Below, piece after piece: positions 24,895 to 33,201 of a stretch of 64,000 nucleotides of DNA. The notes below the pieces were generated by a model, which saw nothing but the letters and a program-made list of their open reading frames with translations, searched no databases and had not been told where the DNA came from. Numbering within the stretch: position 1 is the stretch's first letter; each line of letters begins with the position of its first letter. The DNA comes from Flavobacterium sp. JAS. Lineage in GTDB: Bacteria; Bacteroidota; Bacteroidia; Flavobacteriales; Flavobacteriaceae. Both the position numbers and the translations under genes were made by a program. The stretch covers positions 231,938 through 295,937 of the forward strand of contig NZ_JAJMOX010000009.1 in NCBI RefSeq assembly GCF_020991455.1. Reading direction: 5' to 3'.

Positions 24895-27006
24895 ATGAAA
24901 ATAAAATTTACCCTTTTTGCAGTTGTGCTTTTTTGTCAAATTTCTTTTGCACAGGAGAAAGATACCACAGCTGTAAATAAACTTTCGGAAGTAGTTGTTA
25001 CTGGCCAGTTTGAGCCACAATCCATAAAAAAATCAGTTTTTAATGTTCGTGTTATTACAAGTGCCGATATTCAAAATTTAGCAGCAACTAATCTGGCAGA
25101 TGTTTTAAATCAATATTTGAATATTACAGTTAGACCAAGTGGAACAAGTGGTCGTTCTACTGTTTCTTTATTTGGTTTGGATGCTCAGTATTTTAAAATT
25201 TTGGTAGATAATGTTCCGTTAATTAATGAAGCAGGTTTGGGTAATAATATTGATTTATCTCAGATTAACTTAAATGATGTTGAGCGTATTGAAATCGTTG
25301 AAGGTTCTATGGGGGTTAGTTACGGAGCTAATGCGGTAAGCGGTGTTTTAAATATAATTACAAAGAAGTCATCGCAATACAAATGGGGAATTACTGCATC
25401 AGTTCAGGAAGAAACAGTTAATAATGAGTATTCTCTTTTTGATGAAGGACGACACATTCAGTCTTTAAAAGTTTCTCACACATTCATTAAAAATTGGTTT
25501 GTATCATTTGGAGCTAATCGTAATGATTTTCAAGGGTATTTAAATGATAAAAATGGAATTGACTATAGTGAAAATGACGGTACAAGAGGTTATAGATGGT
25601 TGCCAAAAGATCAGTTAAACGGGACTGTCTTAATCGCATATCAAAAAGATGGTTTCCGCATTTTTTATAAGTTCGAATATTTAGATGAAAATGTTGATTA
25701 CTATAATAGTACAGTACAATCAGGCTTTAATAGCACTTTGGGGGCATACCGTTATGCAAGTGATAAGAGGTATTTAACAAATAGATATTTTCATAATTTA
25801 AATGCAACTGGAAAATTGTTTTCGCAATTGAATTACAATGTTTCACTTTCACATCAAAAACAAGCACGTGATGTAGAAGATTTTAGATATTATTTGTCAA
25901 CTAAAACAGAAGCTAATAATGTTACTGTGAAAGATCAGTCTATGGAAGTTCTTTATTCTACAGGAACTCTAAATAACTTTTTCTCAAATAAAACAATTGA
26001 CCTTCAATTAGGATACGAGTTTGTAAATAATAAAGGATATTCATTAGTTCAGGAAGCTAATAATATTCTGACACCAGTTCGAAAAACACTTGAAAACTAT
26101 GATTTCTTTGTGTCTTCTGAAATTATGGCAACAGAAAAGTTCTCTATTCGACCAGGTTTAAGATTTTCTGCTCAGTCAAAATTTGATAATCAGTATGCTT
26201 CATCTCTTGGATTAAGATATCTATTTAATAAAGGAATTGAACTTCGCGGTTCTTACGGGAACTCTTTCAGAACACCAACTTTTGAGGAATTATACTCAAA
26301 ACAAATTTTTGATGGGCATTTTTTTACAGGAAACGAAAACTTAATTCCTGAAACAAGTACTTCTTATGAAGCAAGTCTTAAAAAATCGACCTTATTTTCA
26401 TCTGGAGAGCAACTTTCAAACACATTTGCAGGAAGTTATTTGAGTGTTGACGACAGAATTAGTATGGCATTGGTGCGATTTAATCCAGACACCGGAAACC
26501 CGGAATATGAATATATCAATATTAGCAAATATAGAATGTGGAATTTCTCTACAATGAATCAGTTCAGAAAAGACAATCTAACATTCAATTTCGGTGCTGC
26601 ATTTATTGGAATTTCTCAGGAAATAAAAAATCAAGTATTTGTCTCAGATGATAAATTTCTTTACTCATTTAATTTGAACGCCAGTGTTTCTTATACAATT
26701 CCAAAATGGAAGACTGTATTTTCAGGATATTATAAATACAATGGTAAAACTCAGCAATTTATTGAGGGTAGTTCATCTTATATTTTATCTAAAATAGATC
26801 CAAGCAATTGGCTTGATGCTACAATTAGACAAAATTTTTTCAAAGATCATTTTGAAGTAACAATTGGAGCCAGAAATATTTTTGATATAACAAATGTCAC
26901 TCAAACGGGAACGGGTAGTGCTGCAGGCCATGCAGGAACTGGAGAAATTATGCTTGCCTATGGGCGTTCCTATTTCTTAAAATTAGCGTATAACCTTAAT
27001 CTTTAA
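24895..27006 (+). CDS. TonB-dependent receptor (heme/iron uptake type)
   Basis: A 703-residue outer-membrane receptor. A signal peptide ends near ISFAQ; a TonB-box-like stretch LSEVVVTGQ follows at about 30-38; the plug domain covers about 40-155 (NLADVLNQYLN, LFGLDAQYFKILVDNVP, ERIEIVEGSMGVSYGANAVSGVLNI), and the rest is a 22-strand barrel with FRTPTFEELY and GNENLIPETS, the FRAP/NPNL-like region of heme, siderophore and cobalamin receptors. Unlike many Bacteroidota receptors it has no N-terminal carboxypeptidase-like domain. It lies 17 bases before the HmuY-family gene and is divergent from DUF6607, a context that points to heme import by analogy with HmuR-HmuY. Confidence 0.92.
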   Translation: MKIKFTLFAVVLFCQISFAQEKDTTAVNKLSEVVVTGQFEPQSIKKSVFNVRVITSADIQNLAATNLADVLNQYLNITVRPSGTSGRSTVSLFGLDAQYFKILVDNVPLINEAGLGNNIDLSQINLNDVERIEIVEGSMGVSYGANAVSGVLNIITKKSSQYKWGITASVQEETVNNEYSLFDEGRHIQSLKVSHTFIKNWFVSFGANRNDFQGYLNDKNGIDYSENDGTRGYRWLPKDQLNGTVLIAYQKDGFRIFYKFEYLDENVDYYNSTVQSGFNSTLGAYRYASDKRYLTNRYFHNLNATGKLFSQLNYNVSLSHQKQARDVEDFRYYLSTKTEANNVTVKDQSMEVLYSTGTLNNFFSNKTIDLQLGYEFVNNKGYSLVQEANNILTPVRKTLENYDFFVSSEIMATEKFSIRPGLRFSAQSKFDNQYASSLGLRYLFNKGIELRGSYGNSFRTPTFEELYSKQIFDGHFFTGNENLIPETSTSYEASLKKSTLFSSGEQLSNTFAGSYLSVDDRISMALVRFNPDTGNPEYEYINISKYRMWNFSTMNQFRKDNLTFNFGAAFIGISQEIKNQVFVSDDKFLYSFNLNASVSYTIPKWKTVFSGYYKYNGKTQQFIEGSSSYILSKIDPSNWLDATIRQNFFKDHFEVTIGARNIFDITNVTQTGTGSAAGHAGTGEIMLAYGRSYFLKLAYNLNL

Positions 27007-27023
27007 TATAAATATATAATACA

Positions 27024-28106
27024 ATGAAAAAACTTTTATTTTTATCAATCGCATTATTATCACTAGCATCTTGTTCAAGTGACGACGATACTCCTGTTGA
27101 AGTACCAACTGTTGGAGAAACATTAAAAGAAACTGTAGGTGGCCCAAATCAGCCAAATCAGGTTTATCTTGATTTAAGTGCTGCTGAATCTAAATCTGTA
27201 AATAGAGTCGCTTGGGACTTTGGATTTTCTTCAGGTTCAGAATTTAGAGTAATCCTTAATGGTTCTCTTAAAATGGCTGCTAAACAATTAGCAACTTCAG
27301 ATATTACCTTACCACAAGTAGTTGATGCAAAAGTTTTGGCTATAGGAGGAGAAAATCTTTCGTCAAATGGATATGTTGATAATCCGACAGGAGTTTTGGT
27401 AGGAGCAGGGGCTGGAATTGGAACTGCAATTGCTGAAATTTCGGCTACAGATGCTGATAACAAAGTTTACTTAGTAAATTTAGGATTAGCAGTTTCTACC
27501 ACAAAACCAGCGGTTGGTTCAGTAAGTGTGGACGGTGAAGCAAGAGGATGGAAAAAAGTTAGAATTTTAAGAAGTGGTAATGGTTATAAAATTCAATATG
27601 CTGATTTAGCTTCTGCAACTTTTACAGAAAAAACTATTTCTAAAGAAGCAGCATTTAATTTTTCATTTTTCAGTTTAACTTCAGGGAATACTGTTTTGGT
27701 TGAGCCAGAAAAAACTAAATGGGATTTGAATTTTACTACTTTCACAAATTATACTCAAGGTGAAAAAGGAGAAGTGACTTATGGATATTCTGACTTTATC
27801 ACTTCTAATGTAAAAGGAGGGACACAAGTGTATCAAGTTTTAGTTGCTGCAGGTGGAGCTTATGCTGATTTTACAAAAGCTAAAGTTGACGAAGCTAGTT
27901 TTGCTGTTTCTGCAAAAGATCAAAGAGTAATTGGTTCTAGCTGGAGAAACGGCGGTGGGCCAACTTCTTTACCAAGCATTAGAACAGATCGTTTTTATGT
28001 AGTTAAAGATGTAGCCGGTAACTACTACAAAGTTAAATTTCTTGCTATGACAAATGATGCAGGTGAAAGAGGAAATATAGCTTTAGAGTATGCCATCTTG
28101 AAATAA
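27024..28106 (+). CDS. HmuY-family heme-binding-type lipoprotein
   Basis: A 360-residue lipoprotein with the lipobox LASC (Cys17) and an acidic SSDDD linker. The domain begins with QVYLDLSAAESKSV and then WDFGFSSGSEFRVILNGS, the hallmark of HmuY-family proteins, with a second cluster WDLNFTTFTNY later and a C-terminal FYVVKDVAGNYYKVKFLAM. HmuY of Porphyromonas gingivalis is a hemophore that passes heme to the receptor HmuR. This protein is longer than HmuY (about 215 residues). The heme ligands cannot be fixed without structural alignment. Cotranscribed with the receptor upstream. Confidence 0.88.
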   Translation: MKKLLFLSIALLSLASCSSDDDTPVEVPTVGETLKETVGGPNQPNQVYLDLSAAESKSVNRVAWDFGFSSGSEFRVILNGSLKMAAKQLATSDITLPQVVDAKVLAIGGENLSSNGYVDNPTGVLVGAGAGIGTAIAEISATDADNKVYLVNLGLAVSTTKPAVGSVSVDGEARGWKKVRILRSGNGYKIQYADLASATFTEKTISKEAAFNFSFFSLTSGNTVLVEPEKTKWDLNFTTFTNYTQGEKGEVTYGYSDFITSNVKGGTQVYQVLVAAGGAYADFTKAKVDEASFAVSAKDQRVIGSSWRNGGGPTSLPSIRTDRFYVVKDVAGNYYKVKFLAMTNDAGERGNIALEYAILK

Positions 28107-28220
28107 TTCATAATGAAAAATCTAAAGAACATACAGATTATTTCATTCTACTATATGATGCTTTACATCAAAAATTTAGTTAATCATTAGCTTTGTTTTT
28201 TTTATTTTTTTTTTTGATAA

Positions 28221-28250
28221 AGAGGTTAGATTTGTCTAGCCTCTTTTTTT
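28221..28250 (+). terminator. terminator of the receptor-HmuY operon
   Basis: AGAGGTTAGA (28221-28230) pairs with TCTAGCCTCT (28235-28244), ten pairs with one T-G, and is followed by T. It lies about 115 bases after the HmuY stop, leaving a long 3' UTR in which I find no convincing gene. Confidence 0.8.
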
Positions 28251-28294
28251 GTCTTTACTTCAAATAAAATAAACTAAACATTCATTTTTAGTTC

Positions 28295-28302
28295 TATCTT
28301 TG
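28295..28302 (+). promoter_or_regulatory. -7 element TATCTTTG of the SGNH-MBOAT operon
   Basis: A perfect TAnnTTTG 84 bases before the GTG start. The leader would be about 75 bases. A -33 TTG is not evident. Confidence 0.6.
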
Positions 28303-28385
28303 CGCATATTTTTCCACAAGCAATTTACAGTAATTTAAAAAGGTTAAATTATTGTAATGTTATTCTTCAAATTTATAATTAGTAG

Positions 28386-29870
28386 GTGAATACAAAATCT
28401 TATTTTTTTCAGTCTTTTGCAATCGTAGCTTTAGCGTTTGTAGCGTTTATTGGATTTAAACAAATCTTACCGGATAAAATCTTTTCTGATAGTAAAATTG
28501 ATTCCAAAAATGTACTAATCGATAGTATGCTTTTAGAATCAGTAGCAAAAGATTCATTATCGCTAAAAAGCGATAGTATCGAGGAAAGCGAACGAAAACT
28601 GGGAGAAGAAAAAATTATTTATGATGCCACAGAAGGAATTGAATTTCCATCTGAGACTTTTGATAATTACAAAGGCTATCAATATTTGATCTCTTTTTAC
28701 GAGAAATTATATCAACTCGAAAAGAATCCGCAAGACAAAGTAAGAATTGCTTATTACGGAGATTCTATGACCGACGGAGATTTAATTGTACAGGATGTTC
28801 GTGCTAATTATCAGGAACGTTTTGGTGGAAACGGAGTTGGTTTTGTACCTATTACATCAGAATCTTCTGCTTCAAGAGGTTCTGTAAAATCATTGTATTC
28901 TAAGAACTGGAAAACACAATCGTATTTGAATGTTAAAAGACCAGTAAGTCCTTTTGGTGTAAACGGACATGTGTTTTTTGCAAATGATAAAACAAACGCA
29001 ACCTGGGTTCAATACGAAGCAGGATTAAATAAAAATTCAACGTCATTAGATAATCCAACATTATTTTACGGAAGAGCTTCTAAGAGAGGAAACGTAAATT
29101 TTGTAATAGGAAAAGACACCTTACGAAAAAGCTTAGTTCCAAATAACTTGGTAAATACTTTAAAAGTGACTTCAGGAAGTATAAAAGCTTTCAAGGCAAA
29201 TTTTATTCATGCAGATTCAATCCCGATTTACGGATTTAATTTTGATAACGGAAAAGGAGTTCACGTTGATAATTTCTCGCAAAGAGGAAATTCAGGATTG
29301 CCAATTTCGGCATTTAATGCTGGTGTAATGCAAGCCTTCAATACTAATTTGAAATACGATTTGATTATATTGCATTACGGAACCAACGTATTGAATTACG
29401 GAACCAAAAATTATTTCTGGTACGAAAGAGGAATGAAGAAAACGGTGAATAAAATCAAAGAATCTTTCCCGGGAGTTTCGATTCTGATTATTTCGACCGC
29501 AGATAAATCGACTAAGTATGATCTTGAAATGAAAACAGATTCTGCTGTTGTTCCTTTAATGAAAGCTCAAAAAAGATATGCTTTAGAAACCGAATCCGGA
29601 TTTGTAAATTTATACACCTTAATGGGTGGAGACGGATCGATGGTAAAATGGGTTGATGAATCTCCGGCGAAAGCCAATAAAGATTACACGCATTTTAATC
29701 AACGTGGTGCTAAAGCAATTGGTAGATTATTGTATGATCAGTTAAATAAAGGATACGAACAATATAAAGCTCTGCGAGAGCATAGGGAAACTGTAACCGA
29801 TAAACGGAAAACAGTCAGGAAAACAAATACAGACTCGGTTTCTGTAACAAAAGATAGCGTAAATGACTAG
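28386..29870 (+). CDS. membrane-anchored SGNH-hydrolase-like protein (acetyl-transfer partner of MBOAT)
   Basis: A 494-residue protein starting at GTG. One N-terminal transmembrane helix (about 8-28, SFAIVALAFVAFIGF) is followed by a Ser/Asp/Lys-rich stalk and a periplasmic SGNH domain. Block I is YYGDSMTDGD with Ser127, block III is LHYGTNVLNYG, and the Asp-His end is DYTHFNQRGAKAIG. It is the first gene of an operon with another SGNH protein and an MBOAT acyltransferase, the arrangement of systems that pass acetyl groups across the inner membrane to polymers (AlgI/AlgJ/AlgX, PatA/PatB). It could be the O-acetyltransferase or the esterase of such a system. The next gene overlaps it by eight bases (ATGACTAG). 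Confidence 0.85.
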   Translation: MNTKSYFFQSFAIVALAFVAFIGFKQILPDKIFSDSKIDSKNVLIDSMLLESVAKDSLSLKSDSIEESERKLGEEKIIYDATEGIEFPSETFDNYKGYQYLISFYEKLYQLEKNPQDKVRIAYYGDSMTDGDLIVQDVRANYQERFGGNGVGFVPITSESSASRGSVKSLYSKNWKTQSYLNVKRPVSPFGVNGHVFFANDKTNATWVQYEAGLNKNSTSLDNPTLFYGRASKRGNVNFVIGKDTLRKSLVPNNLVNTLKVTSGSIKAFKANFIHADSIPIYGFNFDNGKGVHVDNFSQRGNSGLPISAFNAGVMQAFNTNLKYDLIILHYGTNVLNYGTKNYFWYERGMKKTVNKIKESFPGVSILIISTADKSTKYDLEMKTDSAVVPLMKAQKRYALETESGFVNLYTLMGGDGSMVKWVDESPAKANKDYTHFNQRGAKAIGRLLYDQLNKGYEQYKALREHRETVTDKRKTVRKTNTDSVSVTKDSVND

Positions 29871-31284
29871 ACTTCTAATTTTGTTTTGTTGTCTTTTTTT
29901 CTCAACAAACGAAAAACCAAAAACGACAGATTCAAATTCAATAGTAAAAAGTATGATTCACAAAGTCGATTCAGCAGCAATTGAACCTATTTCTGATGAT
30001 GAAATTTACAATGCGAAAGCATTAGAAAGTTTTTTTAAGAAATTACAGGAAAATGAAAAGCATAACAATCAAAAGATAAACATAGTTCATATTGGAGACT
30101 CTCATATTCAGAGTGATCTAATGACTAATGAAATCAGAAAGAATCTACAACAGAAATTTGGAAATGCAGGTCGCGGTTTGGTTTTTCCATATCAATTAGC
30201 CAAAACGAACGGTTCATATAATGAGCGTTTTCGTTCAAACAGAGCATGGGAAAGTTACCGAAACATTCATCCTTTTAAAAATGTTCCTGTAGGTTTAAGC
30301 GGAATTGGACTTTGGAGAGATAGTGGCGGTTTTGCAGTCGAATTGAATGTTAAAGATCCGGCTTATAAGTTTAATACAATTCGTATTATTACACCTCAAA
30401 ACCAGAATATGTTTGATTTGGCAACATCATCTCAAACTAATATTATTCAGTCTACAGAGCGAAAAGTAATTACGCATAAGATCAAAAAAGGAGAAGCTAT
30501 ATCGACTATTGCCGACAAATACAATGTTTCAGTTGCCGAAATTAAAAGAAACAATCATTTAAAGTCAGATAATATTCGTGCCGGAAGAGTTTTGAAAATT
30601 CAGACCAATGAAACAAAACCCAAAGCGATCAAGAATTCGTCGTTTGTTTCTTTAGATTTAGAATCGGATTCCTTTAGTCATTATTACAATTCAGATAAAG
30701 CATTAGATAAAATTTATTTGATTCCGAATAAAGACGCTTCAAAATACGAACTAAACGGAATTGTTCTGGAGAAAGATTCATCAGGATTAATTTACAGCAG
30801 TATCGGAGTAAATGGATCTAAATTTTCAGATTACAATAAATATCCTTTGTTTTTTGAGCAGTTAAAAGCATTGCATCCGGATATGTTGGTTCTTTCTTTA
30901 GGAACAAACGAAAGCTACGATCACATGGAGGCCGCGGCTTATATTGAGCAGGTACGTCAGTTTATAAAGAAAGTAAAAGAGCAAAATATAAACGTCCCAA
31001 TAATTATTAGTACACCAGCGCCTTCTTTGCTTAAAGCAAAAAGAACCAATACTTACATATTCGATTATGCGAGAAGTATAATTCAAATTGCCGAAACGGA
31101 CAATGTTGCAGTTTGGGATTTATACGATGAATTTGGTGGGATGCACGGTATTAATCAGTTAAGACTTCAAGGATTAATTGGTCCGGACTGGGTTCATTAC
31201 TCTAAAAAAGGATACGAAAAACAAGGTAATTTGTTTACACAGGCATTTTTAAACGCATACAATAATTTTAAATTAAAGAATTAA
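29863..31284 (+). CDS. SGNH hydrolase with an internal LysM domain
   Basis: A 473-residue exported protein with a short N-terminal hydrophobic signal. SGNH block I is NIVHIGDSHIQSD with Ser80; a complete LysM domain occupies about 203-247 (THKIKKGEAISTIADKYNVSVAEIKRNN split by family spacing); then block III LSLGTNESYD (about 345-353) and the Asp-His pair in GPDWVHYSKKGYE near 445. LysM modules bind the N-acetylglucosamine of peptidoglycan, so the likely substrate is the cell wall. The insertion of LysM between catalytic blocks is unusual; it is normally at a terminus. Upstream overlap and a 1-base gap to the MBOAT gene imply translational coupling. Confidence 0.87.
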   Translation: MTRLLILFCCLFFSTNEKPKTTDSNSIVKSMIHKVDSAAIEPISDDEIYNAKALESFFKKLQENEKHNNQKINIVHIGDSHIQSDLMTNEIRKNLQQKFGNAGRGLVFPYQLAKTNGSYNERFRSNRAWESYRNIHPFKNVPVGLSGIGLWRDSGGFAVELNVKDPAYKFNTIRIITPQNQNMFDLATSSQTNIIQSTERKVITHKIKKGEAISTIADKYNVSVAEIKRNNHLKSDNIRAGRVLKIQTNETKPKAIKNSSFVSLDLESDSFSHYYNSDKALDKIYLIPNKDASKYELNGIVLEKDSSGLIYSSIGVNGSKFSDYNKYPLFFEQLKALHPDMLVLSLGTNESYDHMEAAAYIEQVRQFIKKVKEQNINVPIIISTPAPSLLKAKRTNTYIFDYARSIIQIAETDNVAVWDLYDEFGGMHGINQLRLQGLIGPDWVHYSKKGYEKQGNLFTQAFLNAYNNFKLKN

Positions 31285-31285
31285 G

Positions 31286-32965
31286 TTGATTACAATTGAT
31301 AGCATAAATAATTGGTTTGTTCAAAATTTTGGTGCAATTACCTTAGAACAGGCTAAAAGTTGGTTTATATACAATCCCGAAGAAAAACTACTTTTTAATA
31401 CAGGTTTATTCTTAGGGCTGTTTTTGGTTTTTTATTTTGTGTATGCTTTTTTACGCAAAACATTTTATTTGAGATTAACGTACGTTATTCTGTTCTCGCT
31501 TTTCTTCTATTATAAGTCAAGCGGAATTTACTTTCTATTATTGTTACTTTCGTCTGTTGTCGATTATAGCTTGAGTCAGATCATTTTTAAAGCAACAAAA
31601 GCTAGTACAAAGAAAATTTATCTGGTAATAAGTGTAATCCTGAATTTAGGATTACTAGGTTATTTCAAGTACATGAACTTTATGATTGTAACGTTCAATG
31701 ATATGTTTCAGGGTAATTACCAGCTTCATGATGTTTTTCTTCCTGTGGGAATTTCGTTTTATACCTTTCAGTCGATGAGTTATATCATTGAGATTTATCG
31801 TGAAGAAATTAAACCGACAAAAAATTACATCGAATATTTATTTTTCGTTTCGTTTTTCCCGCAGTTAGTTGCAGGACCAATTGTTAGGGCAAAAGATTTC
31901 CTACCGCAGATTTATCAAAAATTAAACCTGACAAAGCAAGATGTAAACAATGCATTGTTCCTTATTATTGGTGGATTAATCAAGAAAACCGTAATCTCAA
32001 ATTATATTTCTATAAACTTCGTCGACCGAGTTTTTGATACGCCAATGAACTATACGTCATTCGAAAACTTAATGGCATCTTATGGATATGCAATTCAAAT
32101 TTATTGTGATTTCTCAGGATATTCAGATATGGCAATCGGAATCGCTTTGTTATTAGGATTCAAATTACCAACCAACTTTAGAACACCATACAAATCAACT
32201 TCGATAACAGATTTCTGGAGAAGATGGCACATTTCTCTTTCCACCTGGCTAAAGGATTTCTTGTATATTTCTATAGGAGGAAACAGAGAAGGAACATTCG
32301 CAGGATATTTATTCCCAAGTTTATTTTTCTTTGGATTATTGCTTTGGGGAATTTCAAATGTAAGCGTGAGTTATATTCCGTTAGGAATTGCAATTGGAGC
32401 ACTAGTTGTTTTTTGTTTGACATTTTTACTTTCTAAGAAAAAAAATCAGACACTAGTAACCAATTTCAATTTGTTTACCACAATGCTTTTAGGAGGATTA
32501 TGGCATGGAGCAGGAGCACAGTTTATTATCTGGGGAGCATTACACGGATTAGCATTGGCAGTACATAAAATTTTCATGGAATTTTTCCCACCTAAAAAAG
32601 AAGGATCTAATTTCTTTTGGAGATTTTTCTCTATCCTGATTACATTCCATTTTGTAGTTTTTTGTTGGATCTTTTTCCGCGCCAGAGATTTCGAAACAGC
32701 CTTACAGGTAATTAACAATATTGGTCAGTTAACTTTTGAACCAGAAAATTGGCAAGCAATTGTATTAGGATATAAAAATGTATTCTTATTAATGCTTTTC
32801 GGATATGTTTGGCACTTTTTACCAGAAGTTATCACAGACAAAATGAAATTTGTTTTCGATAGAACTCCTTTATTATTAAAAGCAGTAATTCTTGGTTTTG
32901 TGTACTGGATCGTATATGCAACAGCAGTCGCAGGTTCACAGCCATTTATTTATTTTCAGTTTTAG
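31286..32965 (+). CDS. MBOAT-family membrane O-acyltransferase (AlgI/PatA/DltB type)
   Basis: A 559-residue polytopic inner-membrane protein with about 11-13 hydrophobic helices. The diagnostic histidines lie in GGLWHGAGAQFIIWGALHGLAL; FYTFQSMSYIIEIYR, QLVAGPIVRAKDF and SGYSDMAIGIALLLGF are AlgI-type signatures. These proteins move acetyl groups from cytoplasmic donors to an extracytoplasmic acceptor protein. Here the acceptors are probably the two SGNH proteins encoded upstream. The start is TTG at 31286, one base after the previous stop; no ATG fits the conserved N-terminus. The operon has no polysaccharide genes, which favours peptidoglycan over an exopolysaccharide as target. Confidence 0.9.
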   Translation: MITIDSINNWFVQNFGAITLEQAKSWFIYNPEEKLLFNTGLFLGLFLVFYFVYAFLRKTFYLRLTYVILFSLFFYYKSSGIYFLLLLLSSVVDYSLSQIIFKATKASTKKIYLVISVILNLGLLGYFKYMNFMIVTFNDMFQGNYQLHDVFLPVGISFYTFQSMSYIIEIYREEIKPTKNYIEYLFFVSFFPQLVAGPIVRAKDFLPQIYQKLNLTKQDVNNALFLIIGGLIKKTVISNYISINFVDRVFDTPMNYTSFENLMASYGYAIQIYCDFSGYSDMAIGIALLLGFKLPTNFRTPYKSTSITDFWRRWHISLSTWLKDFLYISIGGNREGTFAGYLFPSLFFFGLLLWGISNVSVSYIPLGIAIGALVVFCLTFLLSKKKNQTLVTNFNLFTTMLLGGLWHGAGAQFIIWGALHGLALAVHKIFMEFFPPKKEGSNFFWRFFSILITFHFVVFCWIFFRARDFETALQVINNIGQLTFEPENWQAIVLGYKNVFLLMLFGYVWHFLPEVITDKMKFVFDRTPLLLKAVILGFVYWIVYATAVAGSQPFIYFQF

Positions 32966-33120
32966 AAAAGGTTCAAAGGGACAAAGTTACAAAGGCGCAA
33001 AGGTTTTTCTTTTGCGTTTTTTAATTTATAGCCACAGATTAAAAGGTTAAAAAGATTTTTAAAATCTGCTTAAATCTTTTAAATCTGCGTGAAACAAAAA
33101 CTTTGTGACTTTGTGGCTTC
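32963..33120. repeat. intergenic repeat words (CTTTG/AAAGG family and AAATCTGCTTAAATC family)
   Basis: GAAAAGGTTCAAAGGGACAA followed by AGTTACAAAGGCGCAAAGG is the reverse complement of the words at 40942-40984 and 43441-43485 (CCTTTGTCCCTTTGAA...GAACCTTT). Next, TTTTAAAATCTGCTTAAATC and TTTTAAATCTGCGTGAAAC form overlapping short repeats, ending with TTTGTGACTTTGTGGCTTCG. No coding sequence. Confidence 0.65.
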
Positions 33121-33148
33121 GCGGCAAAAAATTGCACTTAAATAAAAA

Positions 33149-33179
33149 TTGCCTGAAATACCTAATTAGATTATCTTTG
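33149..33179 (+). promoter_or_regulatory. promoter of ffh
   Basis: TTG at 33149-33151, a 20-base spacer and TATCTTTG at 33172-33179, 22 bases before the ATG. Confidence 0.78.
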
Positions 33180-33201
33180 CACTTCAAATAAAGAAAAAAG
33201 T

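Noticed and set aside
28113..28190. 25-codon frame (MKNLKNIQ...) after the HmuY gene
   Set aside because: Hydrophobic and Ile/Tyr-rich as random AT-rich sequence is; no promoter or conservation evidence. It is more likely the long 3' UTR before the terminator.
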